Part shown: piece by piece, positions 46,591-58,337 of the stretch
Layout: the number at the start of each line of letters is the position of its first letter
Position numbering within the stretch: the stretch's first letter is position 1
Origin: Adenophora triphylla var. japonica
Taxonomy: Eukaryota > Streptophyta > Magnoliopsida > Asterales > Campanulaceae
Assembly (NCBI GenBank): GCA_022495995.1
Contig: JAFEMH010000924.1
Span: 186,001-250,000, forward strand
DNA length: 64,000 bases
Direction of reading: 5' to 3'
Notes under the pieces: generated by a model
Told to the model about the DNA's origin: nothing
Databases searched by the model: none
Seen by the model: only the letters and a program-made list of their open reading frames with translations
Translations under genes and position numbers: made by a program

Positions 46591-47046
46591 AGAAGAAACA
46601 TATATGAATTAGGTTTTTTTGGTACTCAAAAGGAAAATTCAAGAAAAAACAATTCTTTAAATGAAGATTTAGCACCACCAGTGATTCCTTTTAGTCCTAC
46701 ACACATGGTAATTAGTTATTGCTTTATATCCGGTGCAGTTACTAACCTAGAATCTTAATTTGCAATATACTCCCGCCTCCGTCCCGTAAAAATAGTTCAT
46801 CTTTTCTCTATAGCCTTTGATTCAACATTGACTAATAATTTTATGCTACTTTATTTATTCAAATAAAATTCTAAAACAAGCATGTTATGTGTTATAACAG
46901 ATCTGTAATAACCTTAATATTTATTTTATTTAATTATTAAATATTCTCTTCTTTAATTAATTATTTGTGTTATTTAATTAATTAATTGTTTATATTTTCC
47001 TAAATGGACTAGATAGTGGGCTTAGATGACCTAAATTGGATTTCCG
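46591..47046. other. Spacer; possible one-sided Stowaway end
   Basis: The target repeat AGAAGAAAC (46591-46599) begins it. At about 46770 the sequence reads CTCCCGCCTCCGTCCCGTAA, similar to a Stowaway end, but I find no matching right end. The rest is AT-rich with no recognised gene. Confidence 0.5.
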
Positions 47047-47808
47047 TGATGGACTTTGATGTTGCTAGGATTTTCCTCAAGCAGCAACACACCGTTGTAG
47101 TCCAATCGGCAGCAACTCCGGCTCCTTCTTCAGTCCTGCACAATCACAAACGTCAACTAAGCCGGGGGCGACTCCGGCGTAAGCCCCTCCGGCGTGAGGA
47201 TAAGTGTTTGCTTTAGGTTGGAAATAAGAACAGTAAGGAGAAGGTGATTGTGGGTGAGTGTGTTAAACATACCATGATAATGAAGACTGCACCTCATATA
47301 TATACTCCTTTTCTCGTGCCTCTCACATGCTGTCCTCACGTTCCATGCCTATTTCCACGTGTCATCTCTCCATTGGTTAACAAAAAGAATAAACTCACAA
47401 CACGTGATCACTTTTCCCAATGCCTAACCGTTTTATGGGTCCCATTTCATAGATATTTATATGCCGCCTCTTATGAGTCGCTCCCCTTAGGTTTGTCTCT
47501 CGCTGGATACGGGTAAATGAGTACTGTGTCGCCTCGATCTAATATATCGCCTTCTCATCTCACGTCATTATCTCGCCGGCTTGCTTAATTATCTCCCCAC
47601 TCAGTAACCAATATCTCGCTTACACTACCTTGGGTCTTCCCTTTCATTGATCTTAGCGGGTCATCTCTAGACACAGTTTTCCGCGAACCCCAATTGAGCT
47701 ATCTTTATCCCTATATTCTTCTTGGGCCTTATCTCATTTTGGGCCTACTTGATAACTTCTCGCTTATGGGCTTAAACCAGGCCAAGCCATTATTTTTGGG
47801 CAGCATCA
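47047..47808 (-). repeat. 3' LTR of the second Tat-type element
   Basis: In retroelement orientation it starts TGATGCTGCCC and ends CATCA. A TATA-like TATATATA is at 47297-47304 (minus strand). Six exact TCTCGC sites fall between about 47497 and 47875, in U3 and just beyond the polypurine tract. GCCGAGG, the motif of the first Tat element, is absent from this LTR. Confidence 0.7.
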
Positions 47809-47934
47809 GAAGCCCCTAAGTTTGAGGTGAGATTCATTTATGGTCTCGCCAAAAACTTGATGTTCTCTATCTCGCTTTCCACGGCCTATAATTCCTTCTT
47901 CAAGAAGCCTGCACTCTGAACAATCCCTACTTAT

Positions 47935-48077
47935 ACACGTGTCACCTTCATGGCGAACCCTTAAAATTCAAAGCGCCGTCATTTGGGATCCGTGCCAAAT
48001 AAGAGGGAAACTTAAATTTTTTTTAATATTAACCGTCACATCAATCAATTTCCCAATTCTCCTCTCTCATATAAATA
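47935..48077 (+). promoter_or_regulatory. Promoter of the second antisense gene: G-box and TATA box
   Basis: ACACGTGTCACC is at 47935-47946 and TATAAATA at 48070-48077, about 260 bp inside the LTR. A CT-rich leader follows. The layout copies that at 9104-9279 although the surrounding sequence has diverged. Confidence 0.62.
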
Positions 48078-48467
48078 CCCCCTTTCTCTTACCTGATTCA
48101 CTTTTTATTCTTTTGCTATCTCCCTAAATTCCGACGAACTCAACCTTGACTCCGACGAACTCTCCTCCTGTTTTCACTATTTCTTTACTGATTTAACCAT
48201 AAAGCTGTTTCCCAAATCCAATTTCATCCTGCATTTACTATTTGAAGTTAACTTTGAAGTTCCATTCCTTGCTTCTCCAACTTCCGTTCACATTCTCCGG
48301 CGATTCTTCGTCTTCTCCGGCCGTTTTTCATTTTACCAGGTAACTTTCTCAAAATCCTTCATATTCTCTAAACCCCCATATTTTGATCTTTCACTTTTGC
48401 CCCATTGTTTGAGTCTTGTTATTCCCTTTTATCCATTCTTTTAATTTAGTTCCGAAATTACCCTTTA

Positions 48468-51400
48468 TGGCAAGATACAAGAATTGTTCTATACGGATTA
48501 GATATGGTAAGTGTCAAGTTTCAGGCGGCTTATACAGACTCCTGCGAACTACTTGGGCGAGATTGCCCCAGGCCGATATAACTAGGATGATGGTTGAAAA
48601 CTGGGTAGATCCTTAATTGATTCCCTTGAGATTCAAGGTCATTTTTTCTTTCCCCTTTCAAATTTCTATGTCCCATATTTTTATGTATCACCAGGAATCA
48701 GTCCAATTCATCAAAAATAAACATGACCTCAACTTAAGTGACTCAACTGAAACCCACGGTGTCGCTGATCCCCTTTTTTAAATGTGAAATGCATTATGAA
48801 TCTATCCTTACTTCTTCTTTTTCCAGCGATTCCCGCGAGATGGCTGATCAAGGAACTTTCTCTCCCGCAGCGACATCAAGTAATCCTCCCCCTTCAAGGG
48901 TCCGAAATCTGACCTTGACTGAAGGTAACATCTTTGTTAATCCTGCTCATGCTGAGGCGGGATCATCTCTAGCTCCTGACACAAGCTCCCTCATTCCGAA
49001 CCCCATCACTGATTGGCATAGATCCTACCATATAGACCGTTCTATTTACGCACGTGGGGTCTTAGCCTGATGGTTAGGATTCATGGCTTCCAACCTGGAG
49101 GTCATGGGTTCGATTCCCCCACCAGTGGTTAGAGGGAATGACATTGCCCTCCCTAGCATAGCTAGGCGCCTCTGTGAAGTGCATCAAGGGGGGAGCGGTG
49201 AAATGTGTTGATCCCCTTAAAAAAAAAAAAAAAAAAAAAAAAGACCGTTCTATTTACCACATCTCTGATTATCAAGGAAATACTTCTCTTGCCCATCTGC
49301 GAGAAATGCGAGATGGTATAGTCATCTTTCCTTCACAACTTAAGGCCGGCCTTAGGATTCCCCTTGATCCTTTTCTGTGTGAAGTTCTATACAAGGCCCA
49401 AGCCATGATTACTGAGGTTCATCCCAATGCCATTAGGATTATTACCTCTTTCATTACTATTTGTCGCGCCTTAAGAAGAGAACCCACCATTACCGCTTTA
49501 GTTAGTCTTTTCAAAGGATATAAACAGACCACCAAACTAGACAACGACATAGAAGAAACCCGCCTATCTCTACAATACCATCAAGGCCCCAAGATCCTTA
49601 CCCCTTTGCCCACCAAAGTTCATAAGTGGTTGAGCGACCCACTTTTCATTTTTTCTCGCGTTGGATGGTCTCATCCCGCTGATCTTGATGCAATTAAACC
49701 CCACATCGAAACCCGTGACTCCTCAGTAGCTGGCGAAAATTCCCTCTGTGCCGCCATCCGCGCCCTCATTACCCTTCCTCCTACTTCTCCTGATAACACG
49801 CCCTAACCTCTTATTTCCTGGAGGGGTATTTTGCAAGATAGATCCCTTCTTGATCAAGTCGGATTGGCAGATAACTTGCCCGTCGCCCCGTCGCGAGTTC
49901 CAATAATTCATACCTATTTTGATGGCTGGGAGCGACATACAGACAATAAATATGCTCACGAGTGTCTGTCATGCAAGGGTACCCGTAACTGTCCAGCTAT
50001 GAATGTCGTTAATTGTATGTCCCTTTTTAACCTTCTCTTCCTTTCAAATTTATTTGTCTTTGAATATTTTTAACTTTACACTTTCTTTTCTTGGCTTCCA
50101 GATCATCGAGCCAAGTCCATGGAGAGTCGCCAACTCGCTAACCGCGATACAGACAGGCGAAGACAAAGGCTAGCTCTTGCCCGCGATGCTTCTCTCCGAG
50201 CTCTTCCTACTGACCTTCCTCTACCCAGATCACTTGACGGCACTGATTCTGAGGAGATTGCTCAGGAAAAATCCCACGGTCCTTTTAACCCAAAGGCAAG
50301 AGCTAAACCTACCGACCCGGATAGCCGCGCCAAATGACAAAGAAGGCTTGCCTCAGTTTGCTCCAATATTGCCTCTTCAAATCAAGAGATTATCCCGCCC
50401 AATCCTTCTATCACTCAAGATCTCCCAATTGCTCAAGTCTTTCCCCCTTCCCAAGGCACTGTCCTACCAGCCTCTGTTCCGCCAACTAATGAGCATGTCA
50501 TCCCGCCAGCTTCTGTTTTGCCTCATATTAATGTCCAAATTGAAGAGATTATTGGAATCCCCTTTTCTGATCCTGTCTGCACCAACTCTCCCGCTCCAGA
50601 AACTGCTGTTATTGAGCCCACTCAAGATGATGCTCCTCTATCATCCCGCAACGTCGAAATCTACGATTTAACCAATGTTTCTAGTTCTCCCCCAACTCCA
50701 CGCGGTCCATCTATTTCTGACAGCCTCCCTGTTCCCCGCTGGCTCCAAGAAGATTTCGAGATGCCTACTGACTTCGATGGACTTCATGAACTGAGCCAGG
50801 AAGCTGCTAACGTTCCCCTCTTGACGGGATTGATCACGGAAAATCGTGGAGTTGAGGAGAGTTTGCTTGGACATTCGGCTTTGATTCGCGTCAGCGATCC
50901 CCTTTAAGTGCGGATTGTGACTGGAATGGATGTGGATCATGCCACCTGCCAAGCCGGCATTCATCTATCATTGGTAGGTTATTTTTCCTTTTCTTACTTG
51001 CTTTAAACTTTATTCATAGTAGTTTTCAACTTTTTATTTTCCCTTAGGTTGGATCTTCCATCATGGGAATGAGCGAGACAATCACTCACCTTACCAAGGA
51101 TAACAAAACTTTGGATCTCTCAAATCAGTTTCTAAGGAAAGATAAAGAGACCCTTCGCGGCAGATTGGGTAGGTGGGATGCTACCATTGCCACTATGGGA
51201 GAAGAGCAAAATAAATTGAAAACTGACTTGACCACTTTACAGAATCAACTTGAAACTGCCAACATCGAACTTAGTGCCGTCAAACTTGACCTCAACAAGG
51301 CTACTGCTGAAATCAATTCTGTCAAGGATAATGCCGCCAAGCTTTTGAGCGACAACGAGATTCTAAAGGAGACTCATGTTGCTGATACTCAAATTCTTCA

Positions 51401-51545
51401 AGGCGAGATAGCCAAGTTGCGGGAAGAACTAACAGGTAAAATAGCTGAAAATACTTCTCTCAATAACGATGTTGCCAAGCTTAAAGAAGACCTCCTTGAT
51501 ATTGGCGATCAAACTTCCTTACAAGTCCTGCGGGCTGCTGCTTCT
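48468..51545 (+). pseudogene. Second antisense gene, homologous to the one at 9683-21432
   Basis: The first exon candidate at 48468 starts MARYKNCSIRIRYG, like MARSWDHSPRFRYG of the first gene, but has an in-frame TAA at 48613-48615. The next coding exon has ATG at 48840 (MADQGTFSPAATSSNPPPSR). It holds the same central domain, GLRIPLDPFLCEVLYKAQ and FITICRALRREP, and ends at 50014. Exon 3 (50102-50973) is Pro/Ser-rich, and exon 4 (51048 to about 51545) is a coiled coil. Introns 50015-50101 (phase 1) and 50974-51047 (phase 0) match the two homologous introns of the first gene. Stops at 49804, 50335 and 50905, a SINE insertion and the 3' truncation disable it. Confidence 0.75.
49050..49242 (+). 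mobile_element. tRNA-derived SINE
   Basis: An internal RNA polymerase III promoter is visible: box A TAGCCTGATGG at 49063-49073 and box B GGTTCGATTCC at 49107-49117. A tRNA-unrelated body and a poly(A) tail (49219-49242) follow. AGACCGTTCTATTTAC is repeated on both sides (49034-49049 and about 49242-49257), the long target duplication of LINE-mediated insertion. It landed in a coding exon of the second antisense gene. The tRNA-like part is not a functional tRNA. Confidence 0.9.
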
Positions 51546-51548
51546 GAT

Positions 51549-53107
51549 GGACATGACTTACCATGTTTATTCTTATGGACATGTTTTTACCAAGTATAAT
51601 GTTTGCTTTTGCTGTAGTAGGTAATGGCATCATCAAATAGGGGGAGATTGTTGGGTATGCATATTTTAACCCTCCTATTTTGTATTAGATTTGCTTGATA
51701 CCATAACCTCCTATTTATTTTAAGGACTTTAGGACCCTATGTAATGAATCTTAGACTTCAATTTTTTAGCTAAGTCCATTCTATAGAATAGGTTAAATTT
51801 AGGCTTGAAGACTGGCTCAAGAATCATTGGATCTTAGGATTGCAGTTTCAAGGGTTTCAGAACCGCCCTTCTAGAACCGCTTGGCAGAACCGCCTTTTTG
51901 CCTTGTAATTCCCTTCATCTGAAACCGCTTGTTCACCAAAGTGCAAACCGCACTCTTGGAAATCCTTCTTCTGGTGGAACCGCTTTCTTGTCAAACCGCC
52001 TTGCCCCAGAACCGCTCCAATGATTGGTTTCTTGAAGTGAACTCTTTTGACCGTTGGAATCCACGTCAGCAATATCAAAAGTCAACTACCATATCTTGTC
52101 ACGTGACTACTTTTCAGACAAGATCTGCAAGGATCTTAAAAAGGTGACAGATGTCCTAACCACCTTGATTGCAGCTGAGGTCTGATCAGCTTTACCTGCA
52201 TCAACAGTTCCAAAGGACAAAAGTAGTTGCTGTGGACCAATGGGATTGCATCAAGGACTGTCCTTACAACAGCTGTATCCAACGGCTAGTTTCTTGATGC
52301 TTGGGTATAAATACCCCTAATCTTCACCATTTGAAGATTGCTTGAATCTTGAGAAATTGCTGTGTTCATGAGAAGTTGAAGCTCTGCCCAGAAATTCATA
52401 AGTCCTTTGAATCTTCATCTTCATACTTCAAGAAATATTCCCCAGCCCAGAAATCAAGCCTTAACACATTCAAGAATCATTGAGCTCTACATCTCTCAGA
52501 TTTAAAGAGCCTTGATCTTGAACACACACACACACCTCACTTGTTTAAACACATAGTTTATTCATTTGAGATACACTGGTTATAGTCTAGGATTTGTTCT
52601 TCATAGAAAAGATTTTATTGTACTTTGTAATCTCTCAAATACTCAATATAAAATCTCTCTTAGAAATCCAAGACTAACCATCTTGGTAGTGGACGTAGAT
52701 CGTTTATCGATTGAACCACTCCAAATAGCTTGTTCATATACTTTACTGCATTTATATTTTCTGTGCTTGCTAATTATTTATCTCTGTCTCTGTTTGATCT
52801 TTATATAGTTATCCTTATTGTGAAATTGTGTTTGGAGTTAACATTGTCAAAACCTCACTTTTTGCAAACTGCACCTTCTGACAACCGCACTATCAACCGC
52901 TTTGCAAAACCGCCTCTCCCAAAACCGCTTTATAACTTATATATTCCGCTGTGCATTTTACAACTCTACTTGCAGTTTCTTACACACTGCAAGAGGTTTT
53001 GTAAGCTTAGAGGTTTAGTTTTTAAAGAGGGCGAAAAATTTGAAACAGCTATTCACCCCCCCCCTCTAGCTGTATTTTCTCCCTTGTTGCCACCTTTGGG
53101 ACCAACA
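51549..53107 (+). mobile_element. 3' end of a SIRE/Maximus-like Copia element
   Basis: About 100 bp of internal sequence ends in the polypurine tract AATAGGGGGAGAT. It is followed by a 1,459-bp LTR (51649-53107) starting TGTTGGGTATGC and ending GGGACCAACA. The run of C before CTCTAGCTG near the LTR end is typical of SIRE-type LTRs. No primer-binding site follows, so this is the 3' LTR of an element whose body is gone. TATAAATA is at 52306-52313. AACCGC occurs eight times at 51861-52017 and four times at about 52882-52928. Confidence 0.8.
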
Positions 53108-53763
53108 ATACATCTTGGCAAGGGAGCATCCTGTAAAGTCATAAGGTCTCTTGTCTGATGAGGGAGCTCCATGTAAAGGCGTGGAGTCTCTTATCAAAAT
53201 AAGGGAGCACCCTGTAAAGGCGTAAGGTCACTTATTTAAAGATCACCCTTTAAAGGTGTAGCGTTACTTTGGAATTGACGGACTTTGTGTTTACAGTCTT
53301 TATCTTGATTATTCTTGTGATAATGCCACAATTTGATTACTTGAGAAGTGTCTTCTTTATTTGTACTCATAAATCGTACTTTGAATTGCATAGTTATTCA
53401 TTCGTTGAGAAATTGTAGGACTCCGCTCGTTTCGGTCATCTCATCCTTAGTACCCGGAGAGATCCCGTATGAACTTATTGAGAATTGTTCGCTCACCCTT
53501 TTCTTATTCTTTCCCTCCCAGGTAATCAGTAGGAGAGAGGACCGATCGCATGGATGGCAGCACGGATATTGAGGAATTAGAATTTTGTTTTATAAACTTT
53601 AAGTATTATTGAGCTAGTGGGATGTACTAGCCGTTGAATTGTGAATACTAATTATTGTGGTTTGATTGAATTAGGGTTAGGGTTGTCGGTTGAGATGCCC
53701 TCTTAATGACTTATTATTGATGTTTGGGAATTATGTTTTATTGTGGAAATTCGGGTCGCTACA
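53108..53763 (+). mobile_element. 3' fragment of a Ty3/Gypsy LTR
   Basis: The fragment ends GGTCGCTACA. It contains a segment (GTTCGCTCACCCTTTTCTTATTCTTTCCCTCCCAGG region) that resembles the corresponding part of the nested Gypsy LTR near 14560 and of other chromovirus LTRs. Its left side (53112-53250) is a 40-bp tandem repeat of GGGAGCACCCTGTAAAGGCG, three and a half units. Its 5' part was lost at the SIRE-like boundary. The assignment comes from LTR style only. Confidence 0.5.
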
Positions 53764-54314
53764 AGATCTATTTAGAATATAGAAAATAAATCAATCACAC
53801 AACACAATGATATACGTGTTTCACCAATTTGACTACATCCACGGGCAGATGGCAAGAATATTATTATCAACTGGCAATCACCAAACACAATCTCTAATCT
53901 AATGCACGAACTTTTTGATCACAAGAATTAACAACTGTTCAAACCCTAAATCTAGAGAAAACAGAGAGACAAGAAAACTTTTGGAACGCATAGAATTATT
54001 GAACTTTATTACACTAGAAATTACAACAAATTAAATTGTTAGGGAATAGTTCTTAAAAATACTACTTATTCCGAACCATTCAAGGTTTTAGAGCAGGCCC
54101 AATCTGCACTAGGGCGCGATCGCCCCTATCTAAGGCGCGATTGCCCCATCCGCCCAAACAGGCACCGCGCGATCGCCCTTTTATTCCAGAGACTCCGCGC
54201 GGTCGCGCTCCTGCCTGGCGCGGCCGCTCCCTAGGTGTTGTCACGGAAATTATCAATTTGCCCCTTGTTCAATCCTCTAATCTGTTCCCAAGTTAGATTG
54301 CATCAAACCCAACA
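53764..54314 (-). repeat. 3' LTR of the gag-only Copia, with GCGCGATCGCCC cluster
   Basis: The LTR lacks its last few bases at 53764. Five GC-rich near-palindromes (GGGCGCGATCGCCC, GGCGCGATTGCCC, CGCGCGATCGCCC, CGCGCGGTCGCGC, GGCGCGGCCGCTC) lie between 54112 and 54229. The polypurine tract (AAGTGGAAATT on the minus strand) is at 54315-54325. The stretch 54326-54832 has no gene, only short repeats of ACACCTAAATGT and ACACCCAA. Confidence 0.75.
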
Positions 54315-54837
54315 AATTTCCACTTTGACATCTAACCTCCCGATCATAAAACCAGAACTCCCCTCTGCCTCAGATGTATTATGCCAAACACCCAACTTGT
54401 CCCCCGGACAACCAAAACTATATCTCCCTATACACTCAAATGTGTTACGCCGAACACCAAAAAAAGGACTTGCTGCAACAGTTGATCAGACCCATTAAAC
54501 AAGTAAACAAACATGTCTACCATACACCTAAATGTATCCCCCTGTACACCCAAACTGTGCTGTGCCGAGCACACCAATGTGTCTCCAATACACCTAAATG
54601 TGCCATTGTAGTAGACACATAGAATTGCCCCAACCGATAATTGGGCATATACAGTCGACATTGGATATTGCCAACCCAAACAGATGAAGCGACTATATCC
54701 GTTGAATCCCAAGAGTACGTACGTTTTTCTTGATTCCTTTCTCGCTTCCCAATTGTGTGCGTTGAACTACTAACCGTGTCTTGCCCAGTTCAACTCCACC
54801 TTGAGTAACTTGCTACTCCACCTGTTTGTCAACCACC

Positions 54838-55837
54838 AGTAGACACCCCATTCTGAACCAATAAATTCGTGATTACACTACTCTCTATCTCTCTTTTTGT
54901 TTTGATGAAAGCATAATAGTTTCGTCAAGTTTCATTAAGTTTCTAACTAACCTTGTTAGTTTTGGACCTAACTGACTAACGGAATAACTGAAGAGAACAA
55001 AATAGTCGAATGACTAGTTGTCCCGCGCAGAACAGGCGTGTCTCGCACGAGACAACCCCTCTGCAGGATGTGCAGAATCACTTCCCTTCTTCGTTTCAAC
55101 CTCTTTTCTTGATAAATCTTATCCAATCTGGGTATCCAATGATTGTGGAGTTCCAAAACCTTCCTTGGGAGGAGTCCCAATTCACTTTTACCTCCTAAAG
55201 CCCCTATAAATACTTGATGACTTTTTGTATTTCGGATCCCCGATTGACAGGTCAAAACATACAATTTGCTGGTTTCTCTCCTTGAAAGATTCCTGTAAAT
55301 CACTCATAAACCAACTACCAAATTTGTCCATCAACCTTGTTAATTTATGAATGTCGAGATTCAAGCTTAGAATCAAGGTGAAACTCCGTCCAAATCATTT
55401 CTCGACCGAGGAAGGAGGAGAAAACACTTAGAACCATATTCTAAACCAAAAACTTCCTAAACACAAGGTAAACTTCTATATTTTTACTTTCTTCTTATCA
55501 ACCCCTCTAATTGCTTTTTTAGAGTAGTGTAACCCCCATAAAAAGGGTTAGCCTAGAGTCTCTTCAATCCATAGAGGTGATCTCGAAGCATACAACCTGA
55601 CATTCCTAATTAAGAAATTAATTAGGGTTTGCTTGTTCTTATTTAATTACTGTTTAAATTGATAATTCCCCTTAAGCAAGACCAATCTTTAGATTGGGTG
55701 GATACGGTGCTCCTCGACCTTCCAAATTCATCACTTAAGCCCCGAACCCAAATCTTTTCAAAAAGGTTTTTCTTATTGTTTTCCTAAATAAATGATAAGT
55801 GGCGACTCTGTTATTCATATAAAATCACATCGCTACA
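54838..55837 (+). repeat. Left LTR of the gag-only element
   Basis: It contains GTCTCGCACGAGAC-type inverted repeats at 55019-55053, about 150 bp upstream of TATAAATA (55205). The right LTR (60947-61878) is collinear but lacks about 60 bp after the TATA region; there the motif is partly mutated (about 61131-61166). Confidence 0.92.
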
Positions 55838-56985
55838 GTTTGACGACTCCGCTGGGGACTTTTAAAATTAAAGTGGCTTAGACTTGCGTCAATTAAGGGG
55901 GATTTTCAAAAAAAAAATCGATTTATTGTTCAATTTCAGGCTAGTCCCGCACGAGACACCCTTTGTCTCGCGCGGGACAAAGCCTCTGTAATCCGTGCTG
56001 AAATTGTATTTTATTTAAGTATTACTTATTATTTAAACTACGTGAGATTGGTTTTTGATTAAAATCCGGTCCATGGAGGATTCGGGAGTTTTAATTTAAA
56101 TTAATTTATTGTCTTTCTCCTCTTTATGTGGAACTACGACGACCTGGGTCTTCCTAATTTGGGAGAAACGTAGGTAACTACTTGGTGCGGCCATTATCTA
56201 TTTTTCTTTTAGTTTTCAAGAAAAAAAAAACTTTATATTTTACTCTATCACCAAGAATTGACTCTCACACACGTGCACATCATAATATAACTGTCATTGT
56301 ACTACATCATACCCTTGATAAACCCGGGACCCACACTAAGGACGGATGACGGTAATCACCTAATCGCCGGTCTCTTCAAAGTTGGATCATTCCACTTCGC
56401 ATCTTCAATCCATCTAGATTGTCATATCGCGAGGAGCCTAGCCTTCCAGCCCTGCATCAACCACATATCATGTAGATATAATTTTTAGGACAACCTATGA
56501 TCGATCGGTTTTGATCTTGGAGTCTTTGTAATCCCTTGTCAAAATCGTTTTTTGTGCAATAAGCCATGGAAAAGAAATCAATAAATTGTCGCTTCGGATT
56601 TGTCCCTTCGAAAATGTCCCTATGATTGTCCCTTCGGATTTGCCCTTAAAGAAAAAAATTCTTACCAAATTTATTTCAAAAAACTCGATATTACTTGAGA
56701 TAACTTCGACCCCTAGGTCCTTAGGTTTGGATTTTGAATGTTAGAAACCCCCAAAACGGATCTTCCGTCCGACCAAAATTAGGATTAAAATTAGAAAACA
56801 TGTGACTTCCAGTGGTGTTGTCTCGCGCGAGACTACTTGTCTCGTGTGAGACAAGTGTTTTGTCTTTTCGTGTTTTGGCCAAAACCTTCAAGCCTTTATA
56901 CAACCTATTCAGCCGACTTGTTGGGACTCGATCATGGTTTAACACAGTTGTTGCACATCTAGGTTCATCGCCAAAGCTTGACACA

Positions 56986-58337
56986 ATGTCTACGTCTCCT
57001 TCTGTCACCGAAGCCGAAATCAAGGAAACTAAGGCCGAACTCATCCAAGCCCTACTTAAGATGGATGAACAAAGTAAGAAAATCAATGAGCAAAATGCCC
57101 AAATGGCCACCCTCATGCAAGAGCTCCATAAATGAAAGTCAAGAAAGCAAGAAAGCAAAAGAAGAAAGATGGATCCTCCTCCGAAGAAGAGGAATCCTAC
57201 CCTAAGAAGAATAGGAAAATCAAGAAGTCAAGCAAGAAAGAGGAAGAATCCGGTTCGTCCTCTTCCGATGATGAGGGACACATCTACAAGAGTACTAAGA
57301 CTAAGAAGGAAGGTAGTGATGAAACTACTAAGCTCGGTAACCATGTTACTAAGAACTACCTTGAGAAGAAATTTGCAACCCTTGACACTTCAAAGGGATC
57401 ATTCGTCCCATTTGATCCCGATGCTCTTCAACAATCTATCACCAAGTTTCCTCGCAAGTACAAGACATCCGATATTGCCAAGTTTAATGGCACTATTTGT
57501 CCTCGAGCTCATGTTGAGACCTACACTTGTGCTATGCTTCCAATGGGCGTTGATAACACAATCTTGACCCAATGTTTTTCTCAAACTTTGGAGGGTGCTG
57601 CAAGGGATTGGTACTTGTCTCTTCCTATGACTACAAGGCCTGACTGGTCGTCTGCATGTTTAGTCTTCCAAAGGTAGTTATAAGACAACTCCACTTACCA
57701 CCCTACTAGGAGGGATCTTGAACAAACCAAGCAACATGCAAGTGAGTCTTTTGCTGAATTTGCTAGAAGTTGGAGACTCAAACTTACTGAAATTGTCGAA
57801 AGACCTACTCTCAAAGAGCAAATCCACATCTTCCTCCAATGTCTCCGTGATGAATTTCAAGAGAAGCTCGTCGGTAATTACTTTCCTAGTTTCAATGAAC
57901 TTCATGAGTCCGGGATCAGGATTGATGACTTCCTAATAAGTAAAAAGAAGGAAAGTACTTTTCGCTACAATAAGCTCACCACAAGTAAGGATGCTTCAGT
58001 CAATACTATTGCATTCAACCGCCCCAACACCGGCAAGTATTTTGTTGTTCCTCCTCCCGAAAAGAAAAAGAGGCACTATGACAAACTTGAAGGAATTACT
58101 CAAGAAGAACTGTTCAATGTGCTTGTCAAGAATGAAAAGATCAAACCAAGAGAAGGTGGTCCTCCTAGGGATATGGGTCCAAATCATGCTCATCACTTAT
58201 TATGCAAGTACCACAACTTCACCGGCCATGACACCAACACTTGCCACCACTTGAAGGACATCATCCAAGTCCTCTTTTACAATGGAGAGTTAGAACGTCC
58301 CAACATCATCACCAATCCTCTCCCTTATAATACATGA
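56986..58337 (+). pseudogene. Gag of the LARD-like element
   Basis: It starts MSTSPSVTEAEIKETKAELI with a coiled-coil, followed by a Lys/Ser/Glu-rich acidic segment (SSSSDDEGHIYKS). The gag core has SDIAKFNGTICPRAHVETYT, LEGAARDWYLSLPM and ESFAEFARSWRLKLTEIVER. A terminal CKYHNFTGHDTNTCHHLKDI stands where a zinc knuckle is expected. A frame change lies at about 57132, and two stops (TAG 57675, TAA 57681) interrupt the middle. The arrangement without knuckle CX2CX4HX4C and with H in its place resembles gags of the Athila/Tat side of Gypsy, from memory. Confidence 0.75.

Larger units (their letters stand above)
47047..51548 (-). mobile_element. Truncated second Tat-type element: 3' LTR plus antisense gene
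   Basis: The LTR-like segment 47047-47808 shares with the first Tat LTR a core around 47158-47210 (TAAGCCGGGGGCGACTCCGG versus TAAGTCGGGGCGGATCCGG, then CCTCCGGCGTGAG). A polypurine-like tract follows on the minus strand (AAACTTAGGGGCTTC). A plus-strand gene homologous to the first antisense gene then runs to about 51545. There it joins the 3' end of a SIRE-like Copia. Gag, pol and the 5' LTR are missing from the window. The left edge is inferred from the TGATG start and similar LTR length, not from a verified TSD. Confidence 0.72.

Noticed and set aside
46770..46860. Stowaway-like terminus
   Set aside because: Only one end is visible and no matching inverted end or TA pair was found, so it is mentioned only as a remnant.
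49050..49125. Possible tRNA gene with box A and box B
   Set aside because: It lacks a closable acceptor stem and is followed by a tRNA-unrelated body and poly(A), flanked by a long target duplication. It is a SINE.
51063..51599. Free-standing coiled-coil gene
   Set aside because: It is the last exon of the second antisense gene (acceptor at 51047). The final residues come from the joined SIRE-like fragment.
53112..53250. CRISPR-like or regulatory repeat
   Set aside because: Units of 40 bp are contiguous and degenerate and lie in an LTR fragment. They are a simple tandem array.
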